Shown: piece by piece, positions 37,250 to 51,300 of the stretch
Position numbering within the stretch: the stretch's first letter is position 1
Layout of the letters: each line of letters starts with the position of its first letter
NCBI GenBank assembly: GCA_947568835.1
Contig: OX387609.1
Span: 17,629,208 to 17,693,207 of the forward strand
Reading direction: 5' to 3'
DNA from: Protonemura montana
Taxonomy: Eukaryota; Arthropoda; Insecta; Plecoptera; Nemouridae
Length of the DNA: 64,000 nucleotides
The notes under the pieces: model-generated
What the model saw: the letters and a program-made list of their open reading frames with translations, nothing else
What the model was told of the DNA's origin: nothing
Database searches by the model: none
Translations under genes and position numbers: made by a program

Positions 37250-40200
37250 CTGTCCAGCCCCATGTCCCATGTCCTGCCCCATGTCCTGCCACATGTCCTG
37301 CCCCATGTCCTGCCCCATGTCCTGCCCCATGTCCTGCCCTATGTCCTGTCTTATGTCCTGCCCCATGTAATGCCCCATGTCCTGCTCCATGTCCTCCCCC
37401 TGTCCTGCCCTATGTCTTATGTCCTGCCCCATGTCCTGCCTCATGGCCTGCCCCATGTCCTGCCCTATGTCCTGTCCCATGTCCTGCCCCATTTCCTGCC
37501 CCATGTCCTGCTCCATGTCCTGCCCCATGTCCTGCCCCATGTCCCGCTCCATGTCCTCCCCCTGTCCTGCCTCATGTCCCATGTCCTGCCCCATGTCCTG
37601 CCCCATGTCCTGCCCCATGTCCTGCCCCATGTCCTTTCCCATGTCCTGCCCCATGTTTTGCCCCATGTCCTGTCCAATGTCCTGCCTCATGTCCTGCCCC
37701 ATGTCCTGCCCCATGTCCTGCCCCATGTCCTGCCCCATGTCCTGTCCCATGTCCTGCCCCATGTCATGCCCCATGTCCTGCCCCATGTCCTGCCCCATGT
37801 CCCATGTCCTGCCCCATGTCCTGCCCTTTGTCCTGTCCCATTTCCTGCCCCATGTCATGCCCCATGTCCTGCCCCATGTCCTGCCCCATGTCCTGCCCCA
37901 TGTCTTGCCCCATGTCCCATGTCCTGCCCCATGTCCTGCCCCATGTCCTGCCCCATGTCCTTCCCTATGTCCTGTCCCATGTCCTGCCCCATGTCCTGCC
38001 CCATGTCCTGCTCCATGTCCTCCCCCTGTCCTGCCCCATGTCCCATGTCCTGCCCCATGTCCTGCCCCATGTCCTGCCCCATGTCCTGCCCTATGTCTTG
38101 TCCCATGTCCTGCCCCATGTCCTGCCCCATGTCCTGGCCTATGTCCTGCCCCATGTCTTGCCCCATGTCCCATGTCCTGCCCCATGTCCTGCCCCATGTC
38201 CTGCCCCATGTCCTGCCCTATGTCCTGCCCCATGTCCTGCCCCATGTCCTGCTCCATGTCCTGCCCCATGTCCTGCCCCATGTCCCATGTCATGCCCCAT
38301 GTCCTGCCCCATGTCCTGCCCCATGTCCTGTCCCATGTCCTGCTCCATGTCCTGCCCCATGTCTTGCCCCATGTCCCATGTCCTGCCTCATGTCCTGCCC
38401 CATGTCCTGCCCCATGTCCTGCCCCATGTCCTGCCCCATGTCCTGCCCCATGTCCTGCCCTATGTCCTGTCCCATGTCCTGTCCCATGTCATGTCCCATG
38501 TCCTGCTCCATGTCCTGCCCCATGTCCTGCCCCATGTCCTGCCCTATGTCCTGCCCCATGTCCTGCCCCATGTCCTGCTCCATGTCCTGCCCCATGTCCT
38601 GCCCCAAGTCCCATGTCATGCCCCATGTCCTGCCCCATGTCCTGCCCCATGTCCTGCCCCATTTCCTGCCGTATGTCCTGCCCTATGTCCTGTCCCATGT
38701 CCTGCCCCTTGTCCTGCCCCATGTCCTGCTCCATGTCCTTTCCCATGTCCCATGTCCTGCCCCATGTCTTGCTCCATGTCCTTCCCCTGTCCAGTCCCAT
38801 GTCCCATGTCCTGCCCCATGTCCTGCCACATGTCCTGCCCCATGTCCTGCCATATGTCCTGTCCCATGTCCTGCCCTTTGTCCTGTCCCATTTCCTGCCC
38901 CATGTCCTGCCCCATGTCCTGCCCCATGTCCTGCCCCATGTCCTGCCCCATGTCTTGCCCCATGTCCCATGTCCTGCCCCATGTCCTGCCCTATGTCCTG
39001 CCCCATGTCTTGCTCCATGTCCCATGTCCTAGCCCATGTCCTGCCCCATGTCCTGCCCCATGTCCTGCCCCATGTCCTTCCCTATGTCCTGTCCCATGTC
39101 CTGCCCCATGTCCTGCCCCATGTCCTGCTCCATGTCCTCCCCCTGTCCTGCCCCATGTCCCATGTCCTGCCCCATGTCCTGCCCCATGTCCTGCCCCATG
39201 TCCTGCCCTATGTCTTGTCCCATGTCCTGCCCCATGTCCTGCCCCATGTCCTGCCCTATGTCCTGCCCCATGTCTTGCCCCATGTCCCATGTCCTGCCCC
39301 ATGTCCTGCCCCATGTCCTGCCCCATGTCCTGCCCTATGTCCTGCCCCATGTCCTGCCCCATGTCCTGCTCCATGTCCTGCCCCATGTCCTGCCCCATGT
39401 CCCATGTCCTGCCCCATTTCCTGCCCTATGTCCTGCCCCATGTCTTGCCCCATGTCCCATGTCCTGTCCCATGTCCTGTCCCATGTCATGTCCCATGTCC
39501 TGCTCCATGTCCTGCCCCATGTCCTGCCCCATGTCCTGCCCTATGTCCTGCCCCATGTCCTGCCCCATGTCCTGCTCCATGTCCTGCCCCATGTCCTGAC
39601 CCATGTCCCATGTCATGCCCCATGTCCTGCCCCATGTCCTGCCCCATGTCCTGCCCCATTTCCTGCCCCATGTCCTGCCCTATGTCCTGTCCCATGTCCT
39701 GCCCCTTGTCCTGCCCCATGTCCTGCTCCATGTCCTTTCCCATGTCCCATGTCCTGCCCCATTGCCTGCCCCATGTCCTGCCCCATGTCCTGCCCCATGT
39801 CCTGCCACATGTCCTGCCCCATGTCCTGCCCCATGTCCTGTCCCATTTCCTGCCCCATGTCCTGCCCCATGTCCTGCCCCTAGTCCTGCCCAATGTCCTG
39901 TCCCATGTCCTGCCCCATGTCCTGCCCCATGTCCTGTCCCATGTCCTGCCTCATGTCCTGCCCCATGTCCTGTCCCATGTCCTGCCCCATGTCCTGCCCC
40001 ATGTCCTGCCCCTAGTCCTCCCCTATGTCCTGTCCCATGTCCTGCCCCATGTCCTGCCCCATGTCCTGTCCCATGTCCTGCCTCATGTCCTGCCCAATGT
40101 CCTGCCCTATGTCCTGCCCCATGTCCTGCCCCATGTCCTGCCCCATGTCCTGCACTATGTCCTGCCCCATGTCCTGCCCTATGTCCTGCCCTATGTCCTG

Positions 40201-43200
40201 TCCCATGTCCTGCCCCATGTCCTGCCCCATGTCCTGTCCCATGTCATGTCCCATGTCCTGCTCCATGTCCTCCCCCTGTCCTGCCCCATGTCCCATGTCC
40301 TGCCCCATGTCCTGCCCCATGTCCTGCCCCATGTCCTGCCCTATGTCTTGTCCCATGTCCTGCCCCATGTCCTGCCCCATGTCCTGCCCTATGTCCTGCC
40401 CCATGTCTTGCCCCATGTCCCATGTCCTGCCCCATGTCCTGCCCCATTTCCTGCCCCATGTCCTGCCCTATGTCCTGCCCCATGTCCTGCCCCATGTCCT
40501 GCTCCATGTCCTGCCCCATGTCCTGCCCCATGTCCCATGTCCTGCCCCATGTCCTGCCCTATGTCCTGCCCCATGTCTTGCCCCATGTCCCATGTCCTGT
40601 CCCATGTCCTGTCCCATGTCATGTCCCATGTCCTGCTCCATGTCCTGCCCCATGTCCTGCCCCATGTCCTGCCCTATGTCCTGCCCCATGTCCTGCCCCA
40701 TGTCCTGCCCCATTTCCTGCCCCATGCCCTGCCCTATGTCCTGTCCCATGTCCTGCCCCTTGTCCTGCCCCATGTCCTGCTCCATGTCCTTTCCCATGTC
40801 CCATGTCCTGCCCCATTGCCTGCCCCATGTCCTGCCCCATGTCCTGCCCCATGTCCTGCCACATGTCCTGCCCCATGTCCTGCCCCATGTCCTGTCCCAT
40901 TTCCTGCCCCATGTCCTGCCCCATGTCCTGCCCCTAGTCCTGCCCAATGTCCTGTCCCATGTCCTGCCCCATGTCCTGCCCCATGTCCTGTCCCATGTCC
41001 TGCCTCATGTCCTGCCCCATGTCCTACCCTATGTCCTGCCCCATGTCCTGCCCCATGTCCTGCCTTATGTCCTGCCCTATGTCCTGTCCCATGTCCTGCC
41101 CCATGTCCTGCCCCATGTCCTGTCCCATGTCATGTCCCATGTCCTGCTCCATGTCCTGTTCCATGTCCTGCCCCATGTCCTGCCCCATGTCCTGCCCCAT
41201 GTCCTGCCCCATGTCCTGCCCCATGTCCTGTCTCATGTCCTGCACCATGTCCTGCCCCGTGTCCTGCCCCATGTCCTGCCCCATGTCCTGCTCCATGTCC
41301 TGCCCCATGTCCTGCCCCATGTCCCATGTCCTGCCCCATGTCCTGCCCCATGTCCTGTCCCATGTCCTGCCCCATGTCATGCCCCATGTCCTGCCCCATG
41401 TCCTGCCCCATGTCCCATGTCCTGCCTCATGTCCTGCCCCTTGTCCTGTCCTATTTCCTGCCCCATGTCCTGTCCCATGTCCTGCCCCGTGTCCTGCCCC
41501 ATGTCCTGCCCCATGTTCTGCCCCATGTCCTGCCCCATGTCTTGCCCTATGTCCCATGTCCTGCCCCATGTCCTGCCCCATGTCCTGCCCCATGTCCTTC
41601 CCTATGTCCTGTCCCATGTCCTGCCCCATGTCCTGCCCCATGTCCTGCCCCATGTCCTGCTCCATGTCCTTCCCCTGTCCAGTCCCATGTCCCATGTCCT
41701 GCCCCATGTCCTGCCACATGTCCTGCCCCATGTCCTGCCATATGTCCTGTCCCATGTCCTGCCCTTTGTCCTGTCCCATTTCCTGCCCCATGTCCTGCCC
41801 CATGTCCTGCCCCATGTCCTGCCCCATGTCCTGCCCCATGTCTTGCCCCATGTCCCATGTCCTGCCCCATGTCCTGCCCTATGTCCTGCCCCATGTCTTG
41901 CTCCATGTCCCATGTCCTAGCCCATGTCCTGCCCCATGTCCTGCCCCATGTCCTGCCCTATGTCCTGCCCCATGTCCTGCCCCATGTCCTGCTCCATGTC
42001 CTGCCCCATGTCCTGCCCCATGTCCCATGTCATGCCCCATGTCCTGCCCCATGTCCTGCCCCATGTCCTGTCCCATGTCCTGCTCCATGTCCTGCCCCAT
42101 GTCTTGCCCTATGTCCCATGTCCTGCCTCATGTCCTGCCCCATGTCCTGCCCCATGTCCTGCCCCATGTCCTGCGCCATGTCCTGCCCCATGTCCTGCCC
42201 TATGTCCTGCCCCATGTCCTGCCCCATGTCCTGCCCTATGTCCTGTCCCATGTCCTGTCCCATGTCATGTCCCATGTCCTGCCCCATGTCCTGCCCCATG
42301 TCCTGCTCCATGTCCTGCCCCATGTCCTGCCCCATGTCCCATGTCATGCCCCATGTCCTGTTCCATGTCCTGCCCCATGTCCTGCCCCATGTCCTGCCCC
42401 ATGTCCTGCCCTATGTCCTGTCCCATGTCCTGCCCCTTGTCCTGCCCCATGTCCTGCTCCATGTCCTGCTCCATGTCCCATGTCCTGCCCCATTTCCTGC
42501 CCCATGTCCTGCCCCATGTCCTGCCCCATGTTCTGCCACATGTCCTGCCCCATGTCCTGCCCCATGTCCTGTCCCATGTCCTGCCCCATGTCCTGCCCCA
42601 TGTCCTGCCCCTAGTCCTCCCCTATGTCCTGTCCCATGTCCTGCCCCATGTCCTGCCCCATGTCCTGTCCCATGTCCTGCCTCATGTCCTGCCCAATGTC
42701 CTGCCCTATGTCCTGCCCCATGTCCTGCCCCATGTCCTGCCCCATGTCCTGCCCTATGTCCTGCCCCATGTCCTGCCCTATGTCCTGCCCTATGTCCTGT
42801 CCCATTTCCTGCCCCATGTCCTGCCCCATGTCCTGTCCCATGTCATGTCCCATGTCCTGCTCCATGTCCTGTTCCATGTCCTGCCCCATGTCCTGCCCCA
42901 TGTCCTGCCCCATGTCCTGCCCCATGTCCTGCCCCATGTCATGCCCCATGTCCTGCCCCATGTCCTGCCCCATGTCCCATGTCCTGTCCCATTTCCTGCC
43001 CCATGTCCTGCCCCATGTCCTGCCCCATGTCCTGCCCCATGTCCTGCCCCATGTCTTGCCCCATGTCCCATGTCCTGCCCCATGTCCTGCCCCATGTCCT
43101 GCCCCATGTCCTTCCCTATGTCCTGTCCTATGTCCTGCCCCATGTCCTGCCCCATGTCCTGCTCCATGTCCTCCCCCTGTCCTGCCCCATGTCCCATGTC

Positions 43201-46066
43201 CTGCCCCATGTCCTGCCCCATGTCCTGCCCCATGTCCTGCCCTATGTCTTGTCCCATGTCCTGCCCCATGTCCTGCCCCATGTCCTGCCCTATGTCCTGC
43301 CCCATGTCTTACCCCATGTCCCATGTCCTGCCCCATGTCCTGCCCCATGTCCTGCCCCATGTCCTGCCCTATGTCCTGCCCCATGTCCTGCCCCATGTCC
43401 TGCTCCATGTCCTGCCCCATGTCTTGCCCCATGTCCCATGTCCTGCCTCATGTCCTGCCCCATGTCCTGCCCCATGTCCTGCCCCATGTCCTGCCCCATG
43501 TCCTGCCCCATGTCCTGCCCTATGTCCTGCCCCATGTCCTGCCCCATGTCCTGCCCTATGTCCTGTCCCATGTCCTGTCCCATGTCATGTCCCATGTCCT
43601 GCTCCATGTCCTGCCCCATGTCCTGCCCCATGTCCTGCCCTATGTCCTGCCCCATGTCCTGCCCCATGTCCTGCTCCATGTCCTGCCCCATGTCCTGCCC
43701 CATGTCCCATGTCATGCCCCATGTCCTGCCCCATGTCCTGCCCCATGTCCTGCCCCATGTCCTGCCCCATGTCCTGCCCTATGTCCTGTCCCATGTCCTG
43801 CCCCTTGTCCTGCCCCATGTCCTGCTCCATGTCCTTTCCCATGTCCCATGTCCTGCCCCATTGCCTGCCCCATGTCCTGCCCCATGTCCTGCCCCATGTC
43901 CTGCCACATGTCCTGCCCCATGTCCTGCCCCATGTCCTGTCCCATTTCCTGCCCCATGTCCTGCCCCATGTCCTGCCCCTAGTCCTGCCCTATGTCCTGT
44001 CCCATGTCCTGCCCCATGTCCTGCCCCATGTCCTGTCCCATGTCCTGCCTCATGTCCTGCCCCATGTCCTACCCTATGTCCTGCCCCATGTCCTGCCCCA
44101 TGTCCTGCCCCATGTCCTGCCCTATGTCCTGCCCCATGTCCTGCCTTATGTCCTGCCCTATGTCCTGTCCCATGTCCTGCCCCATGTCCTGCCCCATGTC
44201 CTGTCCCATGTCATGTCCCATGTCCTGCTCCATGTCCTGTCTCATGTCCTGCACCATGTCCTGCCCCATGTCCTGCCCCATTTCCTGCCCCATGTCCTGC
44301 TCCATGTCCTGCCCCATGTCCTGCCCCATGTCCCATGTCCTGCCCCATGTCCTGCCCCATGTCCTGTCCCATGTCCTGCCCCATGTCATGCCCCATGTCC
44401 TGCCCCATGTCATGCCCCATGTCCTGCCCCATGTCCTGCCCCATGTCCCATGTCCTGCCTCATGTCCTGCCCCTTGTCCTGTCCTATTTCCTGCCCCATG
44501 TCCTGCCCCATGTCCTGCCCCGTGTCCTGCCCCATGTCCTGCCCCATGTTCTGCCCCATGTCCTGCCCCATGTCTTGCCCTATGTCCCATGTCCTGCCCC
44601 ATGTCCTGCCCCATGTCCTGCCCCATGTCCTTCCCTATGTCCTGTCCCATGTCCTGCCCCATGTCCTGCCCCATGTCCTGCCCCATGTCTTGCTCCATGT
44701 CCTTCCCCTGTCCAGTCCCATGTCCCATGTCCTGCCCCATGTCCTGCCACATGTCCTGCCCCATGTCCTGCCATATGTCCTGTCCCATGTCCTGCCCTTT
44801 GTCCTGTCCCATTTCCTGCCCCATGTCCTGCCCCATGTCCTGCCCCATGTCCTGCCCTATGTCCTGCCCCATGTCTTGCCCCATGTCCCATGTCCTGCCC
44901 CATGTCCTGCCCTATGTCCTGCCCCATGTCTTGCTCCATGTCCCATGTCCTAGCCCATGTCCTGCCCCATGTCCTGCCCCATGTCCTGCCCTATGTCCTG
45001 CCCCATGTCCTGCCCCATGTCCTGCTCCATGTCCTGCCCCATGTCCTGCCCCATGTCCCATGTCATGCCCCATGTCCTGCCCCATGTCCTGCCCCATGTC
45101 CTGTCCCATGTCCTGCTCCATGTCCTGCCCCATGTCTTGCCCTATGTCCCATGTCCTGCCTCATGTCCTGCCCCATGTCCTGCCCCATGTCCTGCACCAT
45201 GTCCTGCGCCATGTCCTGCCCCATGTCCTGCCCTATGTCCTGCCCCATGTCCTGCCCCATGTCCTGCCCTATGTCCTGTCCCATGTCCTGTCCCATGTCA
45301 TGTCCCATGTCCTGCCCCATGTCCTGCCCCATGTCCTGCTCCATGTCCTGCCCCATGTCCTGCCCCATGTCCCATGTCATGCCCCATGTCCTGTTCCATG
45401 TCCTGCCCCATGTCCTGCCCCATGTCCTGCCCCATGTCCTGCCCTATGTCCTGTCCCATGTCCTGCCCCTTGTCCTGCCCCATGTCCTGCTCCATGTCCT
45501 GCCCCATGTCCCATGTCCTGCCCCATTTCCTGCCCCATGTCCTGCCCCATGTCCTGCCCCATGTTCTGCCACATGTCCTGCCCCATGTCCTGCCCCATGT
45601 CCTGTCCCATGTCCTGCCCCATGTCCTGCCCCATGTCCTGCCCCTAGTCCTCCCCTATGTCCTGTCCCATGTCCTGCCCCATGTCCTGCCCCATGTCCTG
45701 TCCCATGTCCTGCCTCATGTCCTGCCCAATGTCCTGCCCTATGTCCTGCCCCATGTCCTGCCCCATGTCCTGCCCCATGTCCTGCCCTATGTCCTGCCCC
45801 ATGTCCTGCCCTATGTCCTGCCCTATGTCCTGTCCCATGTCCTGCCCCATGTCCTGCCCCATGTCCTGTCCCATGTCATGTGACATGTCCTGCTCCATGT
45901 CCTGTTCCATGTCCTGCCCCATGTCCTGCCCCATGTCCTGCCCCATGTCCTGCCCCATGTCCTGCCCCATGTCCTGTCCCATGTTCTGCACCATGTCCTG
46001 CCCCATGTCCTGCCCCATGTCCTGCCCCATGTCCTGCTCCATGTCCTGCCCCATGTCCTGCCCCAT
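37171..46066. repeat. 8.9-kb duplication, left copy (offset 17,934)
   Basis: This matches 55105-64000 at a constant offset of 17,934 bases, and the match is cut by the right window edge. All landmarks in the interval have partners: E 37368/55302, D 39030/56964, B 40013/57947, C 40935/58869, B 42612/60546, D 44951/62885, B 45645/63579 and A 45881/63815. Private changes in this copy include CTGGCCTATG near 38137, TGCACTATG near 40155 and CATGCCCTG near 40731. Upstream of 37171 the two copies differ. Confidence 0.92.
37250..43641. repeat. 6.4-kb core HOR, copy 1
   Basis: This 6,392-base core starts at the CTGTCCAGCCCC segment and contains, in order, landmarks E, D, F, C, B, C, D and B. It recurs at 48388-54815 and 55184-61575. 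It retains CCATATG near 41740, where copies 2 and 3 both have CCAGATG, so it is the outgroup among the three for that site. Confidence 0.9.
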
Positions 46067-46559
46067 GTCCCATGTCCTGCCCCATGTCCTGCCCCATGTC
46101 CTGTCCCATGTCCTGCCCCATGTCATGCCCCATGTCCTGCCCCATGTCCTGCCCCATGTCCCATGTCCTGCCGCATGTCCTGCCCCTTGTCCTGTCCTAT
46201 TTCCTGCCCCATGTCCTGCCCCATGTCCTGCCCCGTGTCCTGCCCCATGTCCTGCCCCATGTTCTGCCCCATGTCCTGCCCCATGTCTTGCCCCATGTCC
46301 CATGTCCTGCCCCATGTCCTGCCCCATGTCCTGCCCCATGTCCTTCCCTATGTCCTGTCCCATGTCCTGCCCCATGTCCTGCCCCATGTCCTGCCCCATG
46401 TCCTGCTCCATGTCCTTCCCCTGTCCAGTCCCATGTCCCATGTCCTGCCCCATGTCCTGCCACATGTCCTGCCCCATGTCCTGCCATATGTCCTGTCCCA
46501 TGTCCTGCCCCATGTCCTGCCCTATGTCCTGCCCCATGTCCTGCCCCATGTCCTGCTCC
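45645..46559. repeat. Left-family segment inside the right half
   Basis: This stretch carries class A (TGA at 45881), the CCGCATG unit and the CCTTCCCCTGTCCAGTCCC segment in the order seen at about 1.0-1.9 kb. Such class A blocks are otherwise absent between 19.6 and 63.8 kb. It joins the 35.25-kb type sequence at about 46560. A private CATGTTCTGCACC lies near 45985. Confidence 0.82.
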
Positions 46560-48379
46560 ATGTCCTGCCCCATGTCTTGCCCCATGTCCCATGTCCTGCC
46601 CCATGTCCTGCCCTATGTCCTGCCCCATGTCTTGCTCCATGTCCCATGTCCTAGCCCATGTCCTGCCCCATGTCCTGCCCCATGTCCTGCCCCATGTCCT
46701 TCCCTATGTCCTGTCCCATGTCCTGCCCCATGTCCTGCCCTATGTCCTGCTCCATGTCCTCCCCCTGTCCTGCCCCATGTCCCATGTCCTGCCCCATGTC
46801 CTGCCCCATGTCCTGCCCCATGTCCTGCCCTATGTCTTGTCCCATGTCCTGCCCCATGTCCTGCCCCATGTCCTGCCCTATGTCCTGCCCCATGTCTTGC
46901 CCCATGTCCCATGTCCTGCCCCATGTCCTGCCCCATGTCCTGCCCCATGTCCTGCCCTATGTCCTGCCCCATGTCCTGCCCCATGTCCTGCTCCATGTCC
47001 TGCCCCATGTCCTGCCCCATGTCCCATGTCCTGCCCCATTTCCTGCCCTATGTCCTGCCCCATGTCTTGCCCCATGTCCCATGTCCTGTCCCATGTCCTG
47101 TCCCATGTCATGTCCCATGTCCTGCTCCATGTCCTGCCCCATGTCCTGCCCCATGTCCTGCCCTATGTCCTGCCCCATGTCCTGCCCCATGTCCTGCTCC
47201 ATGTCCTGCCCCATGTCCTGACCCATGTCCCATGTCATGCCCCATGTCCTGCCCCATGTCCTGCCCCATGTCCTGCCCCATTTCCTGCCCCATGTCCTGC
47301 CCTATGTCCTGTCCCATGTCCTGCCCCTTGTCCTGCCCCATGTCCTGCTCCATGTCCTTTCCCATGTCCCATGTCCTGCCCCATTGCCTGCCCCATGTCC
47401 TGCCCCATGTCCTGCCCCATGTCCTGCCACATGTCCTGCCCCATGTCCTGCCCCATGTCCTGTCCCATTTCCTGCCCCATGTCCTGCCCCATGTCCTGCC
47501 CCTAGTCCTGCCCAATGTCCTGTCCCATGTCCTGCCCCATGTCCTGCCCCATGTCCTGTCCCATGTCCTGCCTCATGTCCTGCCCCATGTCCTGTCCCAT
47601 GTCCTGCCCCATGTCCTGCCCCATGTCCTGCCCCTAGTCCTCCCCTATGTCCTGTCCCATGTCCTGCCCCATGTCCTGCCCCATGTCCTGTCCCATGTCC
47701 TGCCTCATGTCCTGCCCAATGTCCTGCCCTATGTCCTGCCCCATGTCCTGCCCCATGTCCTGCCCCATGTCCTGCCCTATGTCCTGCCCCATGTCCTGCC
47801 CTATGTCCTGCCCTATGTCCTGTCCCATGTCCTGCCCCATGTCCTGCCCCATGTCCTGTCCCATGTCATGTCCCATGTCCTGCTCCATGTCCTGTTCCAT
47901 GTCCTGCCCCATGTCCTGCCCCATGTCCTGCCCCATGTCCTGCCCCATGTCCTGCCCCATGTCCTGTGCCATGTCCTGCACCATGTCCTGCCCCATGTCC
48001 TGCCCCATGTCCTGCCCCATGTCCTGCTCCATGTCCTGCCCCATGTCCTGCCCCATGTCCCATGTCCTGCCCCATGTCCTGCCCCATGTCCTGTCCCATG
48101 TCCTGCCCCATGTCATGCCCCATGTCCTGCCCCATGTCCTGCCCCATGTCCCATGTCCTGCCTCATGTCCTGCCCCTTGTCCTGTCCTATTTCCTGCCCC
48201 ATGTCCTGCCCCATGTCCTGCCCCATGTTCTGCCCCATGTCCTGCCCCATGTCTTGCCCCATGTCCCATGTCCTGCCCCATGTCCTGCCCCATGTCCTGT
48301 CCCATGTCATGTCCCATGTCCTGCTCCATGTCCTGTTCCATGTCCTGTCCCATGTCCTGCCCCATGTCATGCCCCATGT

Positions 48380-48392
48380 CCTGCCCCCTGTC
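48380..48392. other. 169-bp deletion junction
   Basis: Up to 48387 the sequence follows 37061-37080 (offset 11,307); from 48388 it follows 37250 onward (offset 11,138). The joint reads CTGCCCCCTGTCC. Either side could contribute the C run, so the breakpoint sits in four to five bases of C microhomology. Other copies (28.1-28.26, 32.0-32.2 and 37.08-37.25 kb) retain the missing stretch. Confidence 0.85.
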
Positions 48393-51300
48393 CAGCCCCA
48401 TGTCCCATGTCCTGCCCCATGTCCTGCCACATGTCCTGCCCCATGTCCTGCCCCATGTCCTGCCCCATGTCCTGCCCTATGTCCTGTCTTATGTCCTGCC
48501 CCATGTAATGCCCCATGTCCTGCTCCATGTCCTCCCCCTGTCCTGCCCTATGTCTTATGTCCTGCCCCATGTCCTGCCTCATGGCCTGCCCCATGTCCTG
48601 CCCTATGTCCTGTCCCATGTCCTGCCCCATTTCCTGCCCCATGTCCTGCTCCATGTCCTGCCCCATGTCCTGCCCCATGTCCCGCTCCATGTCCTCCCCC
48701 TGTCCTGCCTCATGTCCCATGTCCTGCCCCATGTCCTGCCCCATGTCCTGCCCCATGTCCTGCCCCATGTCCTTTCCCATGTCCTGCCCCATGTTTTGCC
48801 CCATGTCCTGTCCAATGTCCTGCCTCATGTCCTGCCCCATGTCCTGCCCCATGTCCTGCCCCATGTCCTGCCCCATGTCCTGTCCCATGTCCTGCCCCAT
48901 GTCATGCCCCATGTCCTGCCCCATGTCCTGCCCCATGTCCCATGTCCTGCCCCATGTCCTGCCCTTTGTCCTGTCCCATTTCCTGCCCCATGTCATGCCC
49001 CATGTCCTGCCCCATGTCCTGCCCCATGTCCTGCCCCATGTCTTGCCCCATGTCCCATGTCCTGCCCCATGTCCTGCCCCATGTCCTGCCCCATGTCCTT
49101 CCCTATGTCCTGTCCCATGTCCTGCCCCATGTCCTGCCCCATGTCCTGCTCCATGTCCTCCCCCTGTCCTGCCCCATGTCCCATGTCCTGCCCCATGTCC
49201 TGCCCCATGTCCTGCCCCATGTCCTGCCCTATGTCTTGTCCCATGTCCTGCCCCATGTCCTGCCCCATGTCCTGCCCTATGTCCTGCCCCATGTCTTGCC
49301 CCATGTCCCATGTCCTGCCCCATGTCCTGCCCCATGTCCTGCCCCATGTCCTGCCCTATGTCCTGCCCCATGTCCTGCCCCATGTCCTGCTCCATGTCCT
49401 GCCCCATGTCCTGCCCCATGTCCCATGTCATGCCCCATGTCCTGCCCCATGTCCTGCCCCATGTCCTGTCCCATGTCCTGCTCCATGTCCTGCCCCATGT
49501 CTTGCCCCATGTCCCATGTCCTGCCTCATGTCCTGCCCCATGTCCTGCCCCATGTCCTGCCCCATGTCCTGCCCCATGTCCTGCCCCATGTCCTGCCCTA
49601 TGTCCTGTCCCATGTCCTGTCCCATGTCATGTCCCATGTCCTGCTCCATGTCCTGCCCCATGTCCTGCCCCATGTCCTGCCCTATGTCCTGCCCCATGTC
49701 CTGCCCCATGTCCTGCTCCATGTCCTGCCCCATGTCCTGCCCCAAGTCCCATGTCATGCCCCATGTCCTGCCCCATGTCCTGCCCCATGTCCTGCCCCAT
49801 TTCCTGCCGTATGTCCTGCCCTATGTCCTGTCCCATGTCCTGCCCCTTGTCCTGCCCCATGTCCTGCTCCATGTCCTTTCCCATGTCCCATGTCCTGCCC
49901 CATGTCTTGCTCCATGTCCTTCCCCTGTCCAGTCCCATGTCCCATGTCCTGCCCCATGTCCTGCCACATGTCCTGCCCCATGTCCTGCCATATGTCCTGT
50001 CCCATGTCCTGCCCTTTGTCCTGTCCCATTTCCTGCCCCATGTCCTGCCCCATGTCCTGCCCCATGTCCTGCCCCATGTCCTGCCCCATGTCTTGCCCCA
50101 TGTCCCATGTCCTGCCCCATGTCCTGCCCTATGTCCTGCCCCATGTCTTGCTCCATGTCCCATGTCCTAGCCCATGTCCTGCCCCATGTCCTGCCCCATG
50201 TCCTGCCCCATGTCCTTCCCTATGTCCTGTCCCATGTCCTGCCCCATGTCCTGCCCCATGTCCTGCTCCATGTCCTCCCCCTGTCCTGCCCCATGTCCCA
50301 TGTCCTGCCCCATGTCCTGCCCCATGTCCTGCCCCATGTCCTGCCCTATGTCTTGTCCCATGTCCTGCCCCATGTCCTGCCCCATGTCCTGCCCTATGTC
50401 CTGCCCCATGTCTTGCCCCATGTCCCATGTCCTGCCCCATGTCCTGCCCCATGTCCTGCCCCATGTCCTGCCCTATGTCCTGCCCCATGTCCTGCCCCAT
50501 GTCCTGCTCCATGTCCTGCCCCATGTCCTGCCCCATGTCCCATGTCCTGCCCCATTTCCTGCCCTATGTCCTGCCCCATGTCTTGCCCCATGTCCCATGT
50601 CCTGTCCCATGTCCTGTCCCATGTCATGTCCCATGTCCTGCTCCATGTCCTGCCCCATGTCCTGCCCCATGTCCTGCCCTATGTCCTGCCCCATGTCCTG
50701 CCCCATGTCCTGCCCTATGTCCTGCCCCATGTCCTGCCCCATGTCCTGCTCCATGTCCTGCCCCATGTCCTGACCCATGTCCCATGTCATGCCCCATGTC
50801 CTGCCCCATGTCCTGCCCCATGTCCTGCCCCATTTCCTGCCCCATGTCCTGCCCTATGTCCTGTCCCATGTCCTGCCCCTTGTCCTGCCCCATGTCCTGC
50901 TCCATGTCCTTTCCCATGTCCCATGTCCTGCCCCATTGCCTGCCCCATGTCCTGCCCCATGTCCTGCCCCATGTCCTGCCACATGTCCTGCCCCATGTCC
51001 TGCCCCATGTCCTGTCCCATTTCCTGCCCCATGTCCTGCCCCATGTCCTGCCCCTAGTCCTGCCCAATGTCCTGTCCCATGTCCTGCCCCATGTCCTGCC
51101 CCATGTCCTGTCCCATGTCCTGCCTCATGTCCTGCCCCATGTCCTGTCCCATGTCCTGCCCCATGTCCTGCCCCATGTCCTGCCCCTAGTCCTCCCCTAT
51201 GTCCTGTCCCATGTCCTGCCCCATGTCCTGCCCCATGTCCTGTCCCATGTCCTGCCTCATGTCCTGCCCAATGTCCTGCCCTATGTCCTGCCCCATGTCC

